This document shows, one piece after another, positions 33,283-42,464 of a stretch of 64,000 nucleotides of DNA (its first letter is position 1; each line of letters opens with the position of its first letter). Source of the DNA: Paenibacillus glycanilyticus NBRC 16618 (GTDB lineage: Bacteria > Bacillota > Bacilli > Paenibacillales > Paenibacillaceae); assembly GCF_004000805.1 (NCBI RefSeq), contig NZ_BILY01000027.1, forward strand, positions 1 to 64,000, read 5' to 3'. A program made the translations under genes and the position numbers. Under the pieces are notes generated by a model. It did no database searches. It was not told the DNA's origin and saw only the letters and a list, made by a program, of their open reading frames with translations.

Positions 33283-33316
33283 AAAAAAAGACCTTGCTGC
33301 AAGAGCAGAAAGGTCC
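33283..33316 (-). terminator. Terminator after sigA
   Basis: On the minus strand GACCTT-TCTGCTCTTGCAGC-AAGGTC is followed by seven T (33283-33289), 19 bases beyond the sigA stop. The inner TGC/GCA adds pairing. Confidence 0.8.
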
Positions 33317-33334
33317 TTATCGGTTAATGCTATC

Positions 33335-34465
33335 TTATTCTAGGAAATCTTTAAGCCGTTTGCTGCGGCTTGGGTGACGGAGCTTGCGGAGTGCTTTCGC
33401 TTCGATCTGACGAATCCGTTCACGGGTTACGCCGAATACTTTGCCAACCTCTTCGAGGGTGCGAGTGCGGCCGTCGTCAAGTCCAAAACGCAGACGGAGT
33501 ACATTTTCCTCACGCTCTGTCAATGTATCAAGCACATCTTCCAACTGCTCCTTAAGTAGCTCGTAAGCCGCCGCGTCAGCAGGTGCAAGTGCTTCTTGAT
33601 CCTCAATAAAATCGCCAAGATGCGAATCGTCTTCTTCACCGATCGGTGTTTCGAGCGATACCGGCTCTTGAGCAATCTTCATAATTTCCCTTACTTTATC
33701 GGTACTGAGTTCCATCTCCGCAGCGATTTCTTCCGGGGTCGGTTCGCGCCCAAGCTCTTGAAGGAGCTGTCTCGAGACCCGGATCAGCTTGTTGATCGTT
33801 TCGACCATATGAACCGGAATCCGAATGGTACGCGCTTGGTCCGCAATGGCGCGCGTAATCGCTTGGCGAATCCACCAGGTTGCGTACGTACTGAACTTAA
33901 AGCCTTTTTGATGGTCGAACTTCTCTACCGCTTTAATCAGACCCATGTTGCCTTCCTGAATCAAATCAAGGAACAGCATGCCGCGGCCAACGTAGCGTTT
34001 CGCGATACTGACAACGAGACGAAGGTTCGCTTCCGCAAGTCTGCGCTTCGCTTCCTCATCCCCGTTTTCGATCCGTCTTGCCAGTTCGATTTCATCATCC
34101 GCCGACAGGAGCGGAACACGGCCGATTTCTTTCAAATACATGCGTACAGGGTCATTAATTTTGATCCCTGGTGGCAGAGCCAAGTCATCGTCGAAGTTGA
34201 AATCATCCTGCTCGCGATCCGAGTCCTCACCGCGGTTAAGCGGATCACGATCCTCGTCTCTTTCGTTTAATACCTCAATTCCTAAATCGTCAAGCTGTTC
34301 GAAAAACTCATCGATTTGCTCCGGATCCTGATCAAACGGCGATAATTTCTCCATAATCTCTTTATAAGTTAAGGAGGCTCTCTTCTTCCCCTGTTCAATC
34401 AATTGTTCCTTCACTAAATCCAATTTTTGTTCGGCATCTAGTTCAGTATGCTGATCATTCGCCAT
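33335..34465 (-). CDS. sigA: Primary RNA polymerase sigma factor
   Basis: This 376-residue sigma-70 factor directs housekeeping transcription. Region 1.2 (DPVRMYLKEIG), region 2.3-2.4 (GNMGLIKAVEKFDHQKGFKFSTYATWWIRQAI), region 3, and region 4.2 (GVTRERIRQIEAKALRKLRHP) are present. Its N terminus is acidic (about residues 50-100) with the shortened region 1.1 typical of Bacillales. It ends the dnaG-sigA transcript and has a strong terminator. Confidence 0.98.
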   Translation of the reverse strand: MANDQHTELDAEQKLDLVKEQLIEQGKKRASLTYKEIMEKLSPFDQDPEQIDEFFEQLDDLGIEVLNERDEDRDPLNRGEDSDREQDDFNFDDDLALPPGIKINDPVRMYLKEIGRVPLLSADDEIELARRIENGDEEAKRRLAEANLRLVVSIAKRYVGRGMLFLDLIQEGNMGLIKAVEKFDHQKGFKFSTYATWWIRQAITRAIADQARTIRIPVHMVETINKLIRVSRQLLQELGREPTPEEIAAEMELSTDKVREIMKIAQEPVSLETPIGEEDDSHLGDFIEDQEALAPADAAAYELLKEQLEDVLDTLTEREENVLRLRFGLDDGRTRTLEEVGKVFGVTRERIRQIEAKALRKLRHPSRSKRLKDFLE

Positions 34466-34496
34466 ATTCCGACTCCCTCCTCCCTAGAACCGATCG

Positions 34497-36335
34497 TCAA
34501 GTCGTTCCTTTTAGCTGTCTCTCTAGGGTTATAATCTCACTTAACATTTGCGCGGCGAGCAGATGATCTCCGGCGCGTTCCGCCTGCATCATTTCCTCTT
34601 TTTTTCGGTCGATCTCCCGGAACCTAGGTACTTTGATAATGTCCTGAATATCGGCTTCCAAAATTGCATCGTCAAAAGGAAAATCTCCGTCCATCATCAG
34701 AATGGCTGCAGCCGTTCTCTCCAGACGTTCGTCTTGGAGCGAGGCGATAAACCTCCCGGCATCCGGATCATAGCCCTGCGCATAAAATGCGTATAAATAA
34801 GCAGCAAGCGCTGCGTGATCCTCAATATTGAACGCGTCTCCCAGCTTTTCATGGACGGTCTGCGCCACATCCCTGTCGCGCATCATCACATGAAGCAGCC
34901 TCCGCTCTACATACGTATAAGCAGGCATTAGCACGGGAGGCCCCGATCTTCGGCGATTTTCATTCCTACCATTATTCCACGAATTGTCGTTATTATCCCT
35001 TCCGGGTTTCTTTTTTTGCAATTCTTGATGCTTTAAGTGACAATCCTGCTTTAATACCTCTAATGGGAAATTAAATTCGCGCGAAAGCTCTTGCAGGTAA
35101 ACCTCGCGTTCAATAGCCGAATCAAGCTCTGCCACAATTCCGGCGGCTTCAAGCAAGTAATTTTTCCGACCTTCTTCTTTTAGCAGTATATGGTTTTTTC
35201 TTGAATATATAAGCTTAAATTTTGTAGTTGTGACAGGCTGATCAATGACTTCCCGAAGAAAATCATCCGGACCGTATTCGGTAATATATTCATCCGGATC
35301 CTTTCCTTTCGGAAGCATGGCCACCATCACTCTAAGCCCTGCTCCTTCGAGCATCGGAATAGACTTCATGGCGGCTGCTTGTCCGGCGTCATCACCGTCG
35401 TAACAGATCACAATTTCTTCAGCCTGCCTTGCAAGAATGCTGCAATGCTCCTCCGTCAAGGCCGTTCCCATTGTGGCAATCCCGTTCTTTACGCCCGCAC
35501 TCCAAGATTTAATGACATCCATATACCCTTCGAATAAAACAACTTGCTTGCTCTTGCGGATGGCAGGTCGCGCATGATGCAGATTGTAAATCGTGCGGCT
35601 TTTCGTAAACAGCATCGTTTCCGGTGAGTTCAAATATTTCGGCTGGCCTTCACCGATTATTCGTCCCGCAAACGCCGTTACTTTGCCGTCCCGATCCCAA
35701 ATCGGAAACATGATTCGTCCCCGAAACCGGTCCACATATCCGCTTCCGTCTGATTTCGCGGATAGCAGCCCGCCTTTCTCCATTAAGGAGGGATCGAAAT
35801 TTCTGGCTGTCAAGAACCGGCTTAGCGTATCCCACTGTTCCGGCGCGTAACCGATCATAAAATGATTGATCAGTTTGTCGCCAAGCCCGCGATCGCGCAA
35901 ATAATCTTTGGCGGCACGGCCATGCTGCGTATTGTTCAACAGATAGTTGTACAGCTTTGCAGTCAGCTCATGCGCTTCAAGAACAGCGCTGCGTTCCGTA
36001 TCGGCCGCCGTTGGCTTCGAGCCGTCCGGATTGGCCCAGGTAACAGGTATGCCTGCCTCTTCGGCAAGCACTCGGACCGCTTCTGGAAAGGTGTAGCTTT
36101 CAATCTCTTCCACGAACCGGATCACGTTGCCCGTCTTGCCGCAGCCGTAGCAGTGAAAAATCTGCAGCTCCGGCGTCACGGTGAAGGAAGGCGTCTTCTC
36201 CGAGTGGAAGGGACAAAGCCCTTTCATATACTTGCCGTTCTTAGAGAGATGAACGTATTTGCTCACCGTATCTACGATGTCATGATGACGGCGTACCGCC
36301 TCAATAACGTCATCCGGTATTTTACCGTAGGTCAT
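34497..36335 (-). CDS. dnaG: DNA primase
   Basis: This 612-residue primase makes RNA primers for lagging-strand synthesis. The N-terminal zinc finger uses Cys41, His44, Cys62 and Cys65 (CPFH and CYGC). The TOPRIM motifs follow (VLFEGYMDVI and YDGDDAGQ), and the C-terminal domain binds DnaB helicase. A low-complexity KKPGRDNNDNSWNNGRNENR linker separates the two. sigA starts 31 bases downstream, as in the macromolecular synthesis cluster of Bacillus. Confidence 0.97.
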   Translation of the reverse strand: MTYGKIPDDVIEAVRRHHDIVDTVSKYVHLSKNGKYMKGLCPFHSEKTPSFTVTPELQIFHCYGCGKTGNVIRFVEEIESYTFPEAVRVLAEEAGIPVTWANPDGSKPTAADTERSAVLEAHELTAKLYNYLLNNTQHGRAAKDYLRDRGLGDKLINHFMIGYAPEQWDTLSRFLTARNFDPSLMEKGGLLSAKSDGSGYVDRFRGRIMFPIWDRDGKVTAFAGRIIGEGQPKYLNSPETMLFTKSRTIYNLHHARPAIRKSKQVVLFEGYMDVIKSWSAGVKNGIATMGTALTEEHCSILARQAEEIVICYDGDDAGQAAAMKSIPMLEGAGLRVMVAMLPKGKDPDEYITEYGPDDFLREVIDQPVTTTKFKLIYSRKNHILLKEEGRKNYLLEAAGIVAELDSAIEREVYLQELSREFNFPLEVLKQDCHLKHQELQKKKPGRDNNDNSWNNGRNENRRRSGPPVLMPAYTYVERRLLHVMMRDRDVAQTVHEKLGDAFNIEDHAALAAYLYAFYAQGYDPDAGRFIASLQDERLERTAAAILMMDGDFPFDDAILEADIQDIIKVPRFREIDRKKEEMMQAERAGDHLLAAQMLSEIITLERQLKGTT

Positions 36336-36376
36336 TATCCATCACCTTCATCCTAATGACACGTAAATAATATTCG

Positions 36377-36850
36377 CTAAATGTCATGTTTCTCCTGCAA
36401 GTTTGATAAAACTTTTGTCAACTTTTGTTGAAAACGCTCCCGATCCTCATGATTCATGGCTTTTGGGCCTTTCGTTTTACCCCCGGCACGCCTTCTTTTC
36501 GCAGATTCATGACGCCGCTCCATCAAATAATCGATGTTCTCGTCCGAATACTGTTCGCCGCGCGGAGACAAGACGACCGCCCCTTTTCCGATTGCAATAC
36601 ATGCCAGACCGAAATCCTGCGTAATCACGATATCGCCTTTGGCTATATGATTGACGATATACAAGTCGACCGATTGGCTGCTCCGGTCGACCTGCACAAC
36701 CGAAACACCTTCCTGCGGCTCAAGCCGATGGTCATAGGAAGATACCATGACAACCGGGACGCGGAAGCTGCGTGCGGTCCGAGCAATTTCGGTCTTAACG
36801 GGACAAGCGTCGCCGTCAACGACGACTGTCGGTTGATTAAGCTCCATCAC
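36377..36850 (-). CDS. yqxD: YaiI/YqxD family protein (DUF188)
   Basis: This 157-residue PIN-like DUF188 protein has VVVDGDACPVK near residues 8-18, ITQDFGLACIA near 79, and LSPRGEQYSDENIDYLM. Metal-binding Asp residues suggest nuclease-like chemistry, but no activity is established to my knowledge. The in-frame ATG at 36847 is an alternative start because the 36850 codon is a GTG. It precedes dnaG as in B. subtilis. Confidence 0.92.
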   Translation of the reverse strand: MMELNQPTVVVDGDACPVKTEIARTARSFRVPVVMVSSYDHRLEPQEGVSVVQVDRSSQSVDLYIVNHIAKGDIVITQDFGLACIAIGKGAVVLSPRGEQYSDENIDYLMERRHESAKRRRAGGKTKGPKAMNHEDRERFQQKLTKVLSNLQEKHDI

Positions 36851-36930
36851 GCATCACCGCTTATTGTTGTATATTTCAATTACCGTACTATTATATACGG
36901 CAATACTTCAAAAAAATCCTGCATTTTGGC

Positions 36931-37743
36931 TTAAACGCCGCGAAAATGCTCCATAATCAGACTCGCCGTTTCTTCCACCGCGCGATGCGATACATCGATG
37001 ACGACGCAGCCGATTTGTTTCATAATCGCTTCCGCGTATTCAAGCTCCTTCAAAATCCGTTCTTCCGCGGCATATGACGCGCTGTTCGGCAAACCAAGCG
37101 CCTTGAGCCTTTCCTTCCGGATCGTATTCAAGTACGGAACGCCAATCGTCAAGCCGATAATCCTTTCGGCCGGGACATTGAACAGTTCCTTGGGCGGCTT
37201 GATTTCCGGAACGAGCGGAATATTGGCTACCTTGTATTTTTGATGCGCCAGATACATGGACAGCGGCGTCTTCGACGTCCGCGATACGCCGATCAGTACG
37301 ATATCCGCCTTCAGGACGCCGGAAGGGTCCTTGGCATCATCGTAACGCACCGCAAATTCAACGGCATCCACCTTGCGGAAGTAATCCGCGTCAAGAACAT
37401 GGTTAAGGCCAGGCTCCTGACGCGAATGACGTCCGGTCTGCCGCTCGAGGCTTTCGATCAGCGAGCCAAGCAGATCAATGGCTTCCACTTGATGCTCCCT
37501 GGCCAGGTTCTTCATCGCTTCCCGCAAATGCGGGATGACCAGCGTATAGAGAACGATGGCGCCCGACAGCTTGGCTTGCAGAACAAACCGCTCCAGAGTG
37601 GGCACGTCCATGACAAACGGCGCGCGGCGAATGTCCGTCTGAACCGGATGGAACTGCGCTACCGCAGCCCTTACGACGAGTTCTCCGGTATCCCCCGCAG
37701 CGTCGGATACAACGTAAATAATCACTTCAGCTGAACCTGCCAT
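36931..37743 (-). CDS. ppsR: Pyruvate, phosphate dikinase regulatory protein (PpsR, YqfL family)
   Basis: This 270-residue DUF299 protein is a bifunctional kinase/pyrophosphorylase that switches pyruvate-phosphate dikinase or PEP synthase. GVSRTSKTPLSMYLAHQKY near residue 150 is the P-loop and VLDADYFRKVDAVEFAV is conserved. I start at the ATG at 37743, 9 bases after AAGGG, rather than three codons upstream. In B. subtilis ccpN lies between glyS and this gene; here it does not. No dikinase gene is in the window. Confidence 0.92.
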   Translation of the reverse strand: MAGSAEVIIYVVSDAAGDTGELVVRAAVAQFHPVQTDIRRAPFVMDVPTLERFVLQAKLSGAIVLYTLVIPHLREAMKNLAREHQVEAIDLLGSLIESLERQTGRHSRQEPGLNHVLDADYFRKVDAVEFAVRYDDAKDPSGVLKADIVLIGVSRTSKTPLSMYLAHQKYKVANIPLVPEIKPPKELFNVPAERIIGLTIGVPYLNTIRKERLKALGLPNSASYAAEERILKELEYAEAIMKQIGCVVIDVSHRAVEETASLIMEHFRGV

Positions 37744-37804
37744 AATCATCATCCCTTCCCTCTATGGATTGACGACAATGATACATTGACGAGTGCAACC
37801 TGGA

Positions 37805-39886
37805 TTACCAGACCAGCTTCGAGAAGTCGGCAATAGCCGTAATGTCGTCCGCGATAAGCGAAAGGGTTGCCAGACGGTTGCTGCGCACGGCGTCATCCTT
37901 GGCCATAACCATTACCGAATCGAAATAGGCGTTGATCGCCTGCTTAAGCGAAGACAAATTAGCAAGCGCGGAAGCAATATCTCCCTCGGCGACAGCTGCC
38001 GCAACCGCTGGATGGGCTTTTTGCCATTGCTCGTAAAGAGCACCCTCTGCCTCTACTTCGAACAGAGCCGGATCCACTGCACGCGACTCCGCTTTGGAAG
38101 CCAGGTTGCATACCCGGTTGAAGGCATCGATCGTCAGCTTGAACTCGCTGCGCTCATTGCCGGATGCCAGTTCGTTAATCAGTGCCGCCCGTTCAACGGT
38201 AATACGCAAATCATTAAAGCCGGTTGCCATAACTGCATCAACGACGTCATAACGGTTAGCTTGCTCCGACAGAACATTCTTCACGCGAAGCGCAAAGAAG
38301 TCGTTCAAATCTTTACGAATCTCGTCCGCGCCGCGTTTCATTCCGCGTGCTTCATGCACCTGGAGCGCTGCGTCAAACAGGTCTGTCAGCTTCAGATCGA
38401 GACCTTGAGCCAGAATGATCTGAACGATGCCCGATGCCTGACGGCGCAGGGCATAAGGATCCTGCGAACCTGTCGGAATGATGCCGATGGAGAAACAGCC
38501 CGCGATAGTATCCATCTTGTCGGCAAGGCTTACGATGGCGCCTACAAGGGATGCCGGCGCACGGTCGCCTGCAAAGCGAGGTTGATAATGCTCATTGATC
38601 GCTTTCGCTACCGCTTCGCTTTCTCCTGCCTTGCGGGCGTAATCTTCGCCCATAATGCCTTGCAGCTCAGGGAATTCGTATACCATCTGAGTAACGAGGT
38701 CGAACTTGCAAATATCCGCCGCTCGGCTTGCTGCCGAAGCCGCGTCTGTGTCTACACCAAGTTTTGCGGCAATCAGATCGGTTGTCGCGCGGATTCTTCT
38801 AACCTTGTCCGCAACCGTACCCAGCTCTTCGTGATAAACGATATTTTCAAGCTTCGCAAGCGCATCGTTAATCGCAAGCTTCTGATCTTCCTCGTAGAAG
38901 AATTTCGCGTCGGAAAGACGGGCGCGGAGAACCTTCTCATTGCCCTTCGCAACGTTGTCGATCGAAGTCCGGTCGCCGTTGCGCACCGTTACGAAGAACG
39001 GCTGCAGCTGGCCTTCCGCATTCAATACCGGGAAGTAGCGCTGATGCTCGCGCATCGACGTGATAAGAACCTCTTGCGGGATATTGAGGAATGCAGGATC
39101 AAATGTCCCATATAATACGTTCGGATACTCGACCAGGAATAAGACCTCTTCGAGCAAATCTTCTTTAATCGCGATTTCCCAGTTCTTCTCTTTGGCCAGC
39201 TCTTCAATTTGAGCCACGATCAACTGCTCGCGTTCTTCAACGTCAACGATGACATGCTGCTCGCGCAGACGCTCTTTATAATCCGCGGGAGAGGCCACTA
39301 CCGTCTCTTCGCCAAGGAAGCGATGGCCGCGGGATACGTTGCCGCTCTTCACGTTCGTAATCTCAACCGGAATAATATCCTGGCCGAACAAAGCGATAAT
39401 CCATTTGATAGGACGCACGAACTTCAGTTCATAGCTGCCCCAGCGCATGTTTTTCGGGAAGGACATCGATGTGATCAGGTTTGTCAGCCCTTCCGGCAAT
39501 ACGGACGCCGTTTCCGTGCCTACGCTGCTTTTGTTCGCATACACGTACTCTACGCCGGCAAGCTCCTGGAAAAAGAACTGCTCCGGCTCAACGCCTTGGC
39601 TGCGCGCGAATCCAAGCGCCGCTTTGCTCCAGTTGCCTTGATCATCAAGGGCGATTTTACGCGAAGGACCTTTAACCTGTTCGTTTACGTCTTCCTGTTT
39701 CTCGGCTACGCCTTTTGCATACAGGGCCAGACGGCGAGGCGTCGCGAACACTTCAACCGAATCGTAAGGAATACGCGAATCGTCGAACCATTTGACCGCT
39801 TTCTCCTTCAATTGGTTCATGGCGCCGCGCACGAAACGCGCCGGTACTTCCTCAAGCCCGATCTCCAGCAATAAATCCTTAGCCAT
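37805..39886 (-). CDS. glyS: Glycyl-tRNA synthetase beta subunit
   Basis: This 693-residue subunit pairs with GlyQ to form the alpha2-beta2 synthetase. LLLEIGLEEVPARFV at the start, SMSFPKNMRWG near residue 140 and the C-terminal DALRRQASGIVQIIL-type stretch (YALRRQASG) are characteristic. Its first 8 bases overlap the end of glyQ. It supplies tRNA-binding and editing-related domains (B3/4, HD-like) while GlyQ supplies catalysis. Confidence 0.97.
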   Translation of the reverse strand: MAKDLLLEIGLEEVPARFVRGAMNQLKEKAVKWFDDSRIPYDSVEVFATPRRLALYAKGVAEKQEDVNEQVKGPSRKIALDDQGNWSKAALGFARSQGVEPEQFFFQELAGVEYVYANKSSVGTETASVLPEGLTNLITSMSFPKNMRWGSYELKFVRPIKWIIALFGQDIIPVEITNVKSGNVSRGHRFLGEETVVASPADYKERLREQHVIVDVEEREQLIVAQIEELAKEKNWEIAIKEDLLEEVLFLVEYPNVLYGTFDPAFLNIPQEVLITSMREHQRYFPVLNAEGQLQPFFVTVRNGDRTSIDNVAKGNEKVLRARLSDAKFFYEEDQKLAINDALAKLENIVYHEELGTVADKVRRIRATTDLIAAKLGVDTDAASAASRAADICKFDLVTQMVYEFPELQGIMGEDYARKAGESEAVAKAINEHYQPRFAGDRAPASLVGAIVSLADKMDTIAGCFSIGIIPTGSQDPYALRRQASGIVQIILAQGLDLKLTDLFDAALQVHEARGMKRGADEIRKDLNDFFALRVKNVLSEQANRYDVVDAVMATGFNDLRITVERAALINELASGNERSEFKLTIDAFNRVCNLASKAESRAVDPALFEVEAEGALYEQWQKAHPAVAAAVAEGDIASALANLSSLKQAINAYFDSVMVMAKDDAVRSNRLATLSLIADDITAIADFSKLVW

Positions 39887-40766
39887 TGTTCTCCACTCCT
39901 TTCTTCAGCAGAGGGAAGCCGAGACGTTCCCGCTCCTCCAGATAAGTCGCTGCGCAAGCGCGCGCCAGATTACGGACGCGCATAATGTAGCCCGTACGTT
40001 CCGTTACGCTGATCGCGCCGCGTGCGTCCAGCAGGTTAAACGTATGGGAGCATTTCAGCACGTAATCGTAAGCCGGGAATACGAGGTTATGCTCCATCGT
40101 TTTTTTCGCTTCTTCCTCATACATGTTGAACAGCTGGAACAACATCGCGGAATCGGAAGTTTCAAACGTATATTTCGAATGCTCGAACTCCGGCTGCAGG
40201 AAGACGTCTCCGTAAGTTACGCCGTCTACCCATTCCAGATCAAACACATTCTCTTTTTCTTGAATGTACGAAGCCAGACGCTCCATACCGTACGTAATTT
40301 CGACCGCAACCGGGTTAGCATCGATGCCGCCGACTTGCTGGAAGTACGTAAACTGGGTAATTTCCATGCCGTTCAGCCATACTTCCCAGCCAAGGCCCCA
40401 TGCGCCCAAAGTCGGCGATTCCCAGTTGTCTTCAACAAAGCGGATATCGTGATGCTTCGGATCGATTCCAAGACGCTTCAAGCTCTCCAGATACAGCTCT
40501 TGGATGTTGTCCGGAGATGGCTTCAGGATAACCTGGAATTGATGATGCTGGTACAACCGGTTCGGGTTCTCGCCGTAACGGCCGTCGGCAGGACGGCGGG
40601 AAGGCTCGACGTAAGCTACGTTCCATGGCTCAGGGCCAATCGTGCGGAGGAAGGTCATCGGGTTCATCGTTCCCGCACCCTTCTCGACATCGTACGGCTG
40701 TACGAGAATACAGTTTTGCTCTGCCCAGAACTGCTGCAGAGTCAATATCATGTTTTGAAAATTCAT
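39879..40766 (-). CDS. glyQ: Glycyl-tRNA synthetase alpha subunit
   Basis: This 295-residue catalytic subunit charges tRNA-Gly together with GlyS. FWAEQNCILVQPYDVEKGAG and TFLRTIGPEPW are the class II signature stretches. I start at the ATG at 40766, with AAGGAG 11 bases upstream. An upstream in-frame ATG would add 47 residues that come from the T-box leader. It has its own T-box and promoter, and is the first gene of a long same-strand run. Confidence 0.97.
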   Translation of the reverse strand: MNFQNMILTLQQFWAEQNCILVQPYDVEKGAGTMNPMTFLRTIGPEPWNVAYVEPSRRPADGRYGENPNRLYQHHQFQVILKPSPDNIQELYLESLKRLGIDPKHHDIRFVEDNWESPTLGAWGLGWEVWLNGMEITQFTYFQQVGGIDANPVAVEITYGMERLASYIQEKENVFDLEWVDGVTYGDVFLQPEFEHSKYTFETSDSAMLFQLFNMYEEEAKKTMEHNLVFPAYDYVLKCSHTFNLLDARGAISVTERTGYIMRVRNLARACAATYLEERERLGFPLLKKGVENNG

Positions 40767-40809
40767 GACAATTTCCGCTCCTTTATCCATTAGTATGGCG
40801 AAGGCGAGA

Positions 40810-41052
40810 CACAAAAAGCTCTCGTCTCTACGCCTGCTGCCAGACGTAGGGACGAGAGCTGACTCCCGCGGTTCCACCCTACTTGACTTCCGCTTGCCGC
40901 TGCTCATTCCGGCAGCGTGCGAAAATCCTCTTTTCGTTAATTGACTCCGGAGTGCCTTTTCGCATGTTTAGCCTGCCCGGGCTTCCACTATCCCCGGATC
41001 GCTAGCTCAAGGCATCAACTGCTACTTTCTCCATCACTGTCCATATTCATAT
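40810..41052 (-). promoter_or_regulatory. T-box leader of glyQ-glyS
   Basis: The minus-strand leader has a stem-I region (AGCCCGGGC), a candidate Gly specifier GGC (40964-40966), the T-box AGGGTGGAACCGCG (40867-40880) and a terminator whose arms are AGCTCTCGTC and GACGAGAGCT (40818-40827 and 40851-40860), then T-run. Regulation by uncharged tRNA-Gly is expected. The specifier is inferred. Confidence 0.92.
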
Positions 41053-41058
41053 TCAAAT

Positions 41059-41087
41059 ATATTAAACATTTTTAATGCCGTTGTCAA
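41059..41087 (-). promoter_or_regulatory. Sigma-A promoter of glyQ-glyS
   Basis: Perfect TTGACA (41082-41087) and TAATAT (41059-41064) on the minus strand are 17 bases apart, placing the start about 7 bases downstream of the -10 box at 41052. Confidence 0.8.
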
Positions 41088-41102
41088 ACCAGTTATTAGG
41101 CA

Positions 41103-41309
41103 CTAATGCCCAGGCACTTCCGTAGCGTTCAGTTCCGCTTTTACGGGATGACCAATCAGATCCTTCATGGAGGCCTTCCCCATGAACAAGACGCTCTCAA
41201 GCGTAAGCACGGCAGGAATAATCGAACGCATAAACGCAAATGAAATCGAGCTTGAGAGCATGCCGACGATTTTATCCATGACATCCTGCGGAATCTGGGC
41301 TCTCGACAT
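41103..41309 (-). CDS. Small conserved-looking protein, function unknown
   Basis: This 68-residue protein (from ATG 41309, about 9 bases after GGGGGG) is mostly helical (SRAQIPQDVMDKIVGMLSSS, then IIPAVLTLESVLFMG). A longer reading frame exists upstream, but its extra residues come from the terminator region. It lies between recO and glyQ, separated from recO by a terminator. I do not recognise the family. Expression is plausible because of the ribosome-binding site, but not certain. Confidence 0.45.
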   Translation of the reverse strand: MSRAQIPQDVMDKIVGMLSSSISFAFMRSIIPAVLTLESVLFMGKASMKDLIGHPVKAELNATEVPGH

Positions 41310-41361
41310 GCGTAGAGACCCCCCCATTTCCTTCCAATTGAACATGATTAATTTCACAGGA

Positions 41362-41403
41362 AAACAAAAACGGCGTGCTCGGTCTGGGGACCGATCACGC
41401 TGT
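41362..41403 (-). terminator. Terminator after recO
   Basis: The minus strand shows CAGCGTGATCGGTC-CCCA-GACCGAGCACGCCG followed by TTTTTGTTTT, directly at the recO stop. The T-run supports intrinsic termination. Confidence 0.85.
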
Positions 41404-42153
41404 TTATTCGAATGAATATTTGTCCATTTGATCAAGAAATGTTCTGGATTTCAGCGGAATGCCGATGTGGACGTCCATAAGCTCCCGCATCAGCTTCTTC
41501 AGTTCTTTTTTCGTCTCCGGTTTCACCTGAATAGCCCCAAGACGCCTCAAGTCCATCCGGCTGAACAGCCGCAGAAGCTTATAAGCCCCTTCCCCCATCG
41601 GGATCGCCTGGGCATCGTTTCTTGCGCATCTGGGGCACAATACGCCGCCAGCGTGAGGACTTAACCGGAACGGTCCCTGCTCGCTGCTGCAATTGACGCA
41701 AATCTCCAGCTCCGGAGCATAACCCGCAGCCTCTAATATGCGCATCTCGAACAGATGCGATACGATTTGCGGATCTTTGCCTTCCTCCATTGCGGCATAC
41801 CCCGCCTTCAGCTGTTCGAACAACATGGCACCGGATTCGTCTTCCTGTAGCATCTTGTCCGTCAGTTCTGCCAAATAAGAGGCGTAAGCCGCCAAATCGA
41901 GCTTTTCACGTAAAAGATGGTGAGATTCAAGAATCTCACCAGCATTAAGCGTACCTAAACCTTTATTCCGGAAAAATACGAACTCACCATATGTAAATGG
42001 CTGCGCGAGAGAAGCATGCCTGCTCTTCACCTTCTTCGCGCCGCGCACCATTACGCCAAGCTTTCCGTTTGTTTTCGTAAGCAGCGTAATTATTTTGTTG
42101 CCTTCCCCATAATCCATGCTGCGGATGACAATGCCCTCCACACGATATAGCAT
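41404..42153 (-). CDS. recO: DNA repair protein RecO
   Basis: This 249-residue RecO has an N-terminal OB fold (LYRVEGIVIRSMDYGEGNKI), a helical middle and a zinc-finger region with CVNCSSEQGPFRLSPHAGGVLCPRC (CxxC pairs). It loads RecA on SSB-coated DNA with RecF and RecR. Order with yqzL and era is conserved in Bacillales. Confidence 0.96.
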   Translation of the reverse strand: MLYRVEGIVIRSMDYGEGNKIITLLTKTNGKLGVMVRGAKKVKSRHASLAQPFTYGEFVFFRNKGLGTLNAGEILESHHLLREKLDLAAYASYLAELTDKMLQEDESGAMLFEQLKAGYAAMEEGKDPQIVSHLFEMRILEAAGYAPELEICVNCSSEQGPFRLSPHAGGVLCPRCARNDAQAIPMGEGAYKLLRLFSRMDLRRLGAIQVKPETKKELKKLMRELMDVHIGIPLKSRTFLDQMDKYSFE

Positions 42154-42202
42154 ACTACCTTCTCCCCCATGCTTGATTCAAGGCAGTCTGCAGGGTAATC
42201 CA

Positions 42203-42364
42203 TTAAAGGGCAGACGAATCCTCGAACTCAGCAGCAAGCTCCTCATTGTCTCCCGGCAAATGTTGAGGATGATTCTCTGGACCAAGTTGATCCATTTCCT
42301 TGTAGAGCATGTATGACTCCACATCACCGGTCAATGTAAAATACTTCCACGAAAAATTTCGCAT
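42203..42364 (-). CDS. yqzL: YqzL-like small protein
   Basis: This 53-residue protein starts MRNFSWKYFTLTGDVESYML and is acidic toward the end. The opening and location between era and recO match YqzL. AAAGGG lies upstream of the ATG. Function is unknown in Bacillus. Confidence 0.82.
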   Translation of the reverse strand: MRNFSWKYFTLTGDVESYMLYKEMDQLGPENHPQHLPGDNEELAAEFEDSSAL

Positions 42365-42464
42365 TCGTATTCATCCCTTTCCGCCATGGAAATGAAGCCC
42401 CAGACGGTAATTAGGATACGGCATTTTACCGAATGCTATCCTTAACAAAATTCGTCAATCCGGC

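Noticed and set aside
37793..39115. 440-codon open frame on the plus strand
   Set aside because: It is antisense to glyS and has the Cys/Arg-rich composition typical of shadow frames.
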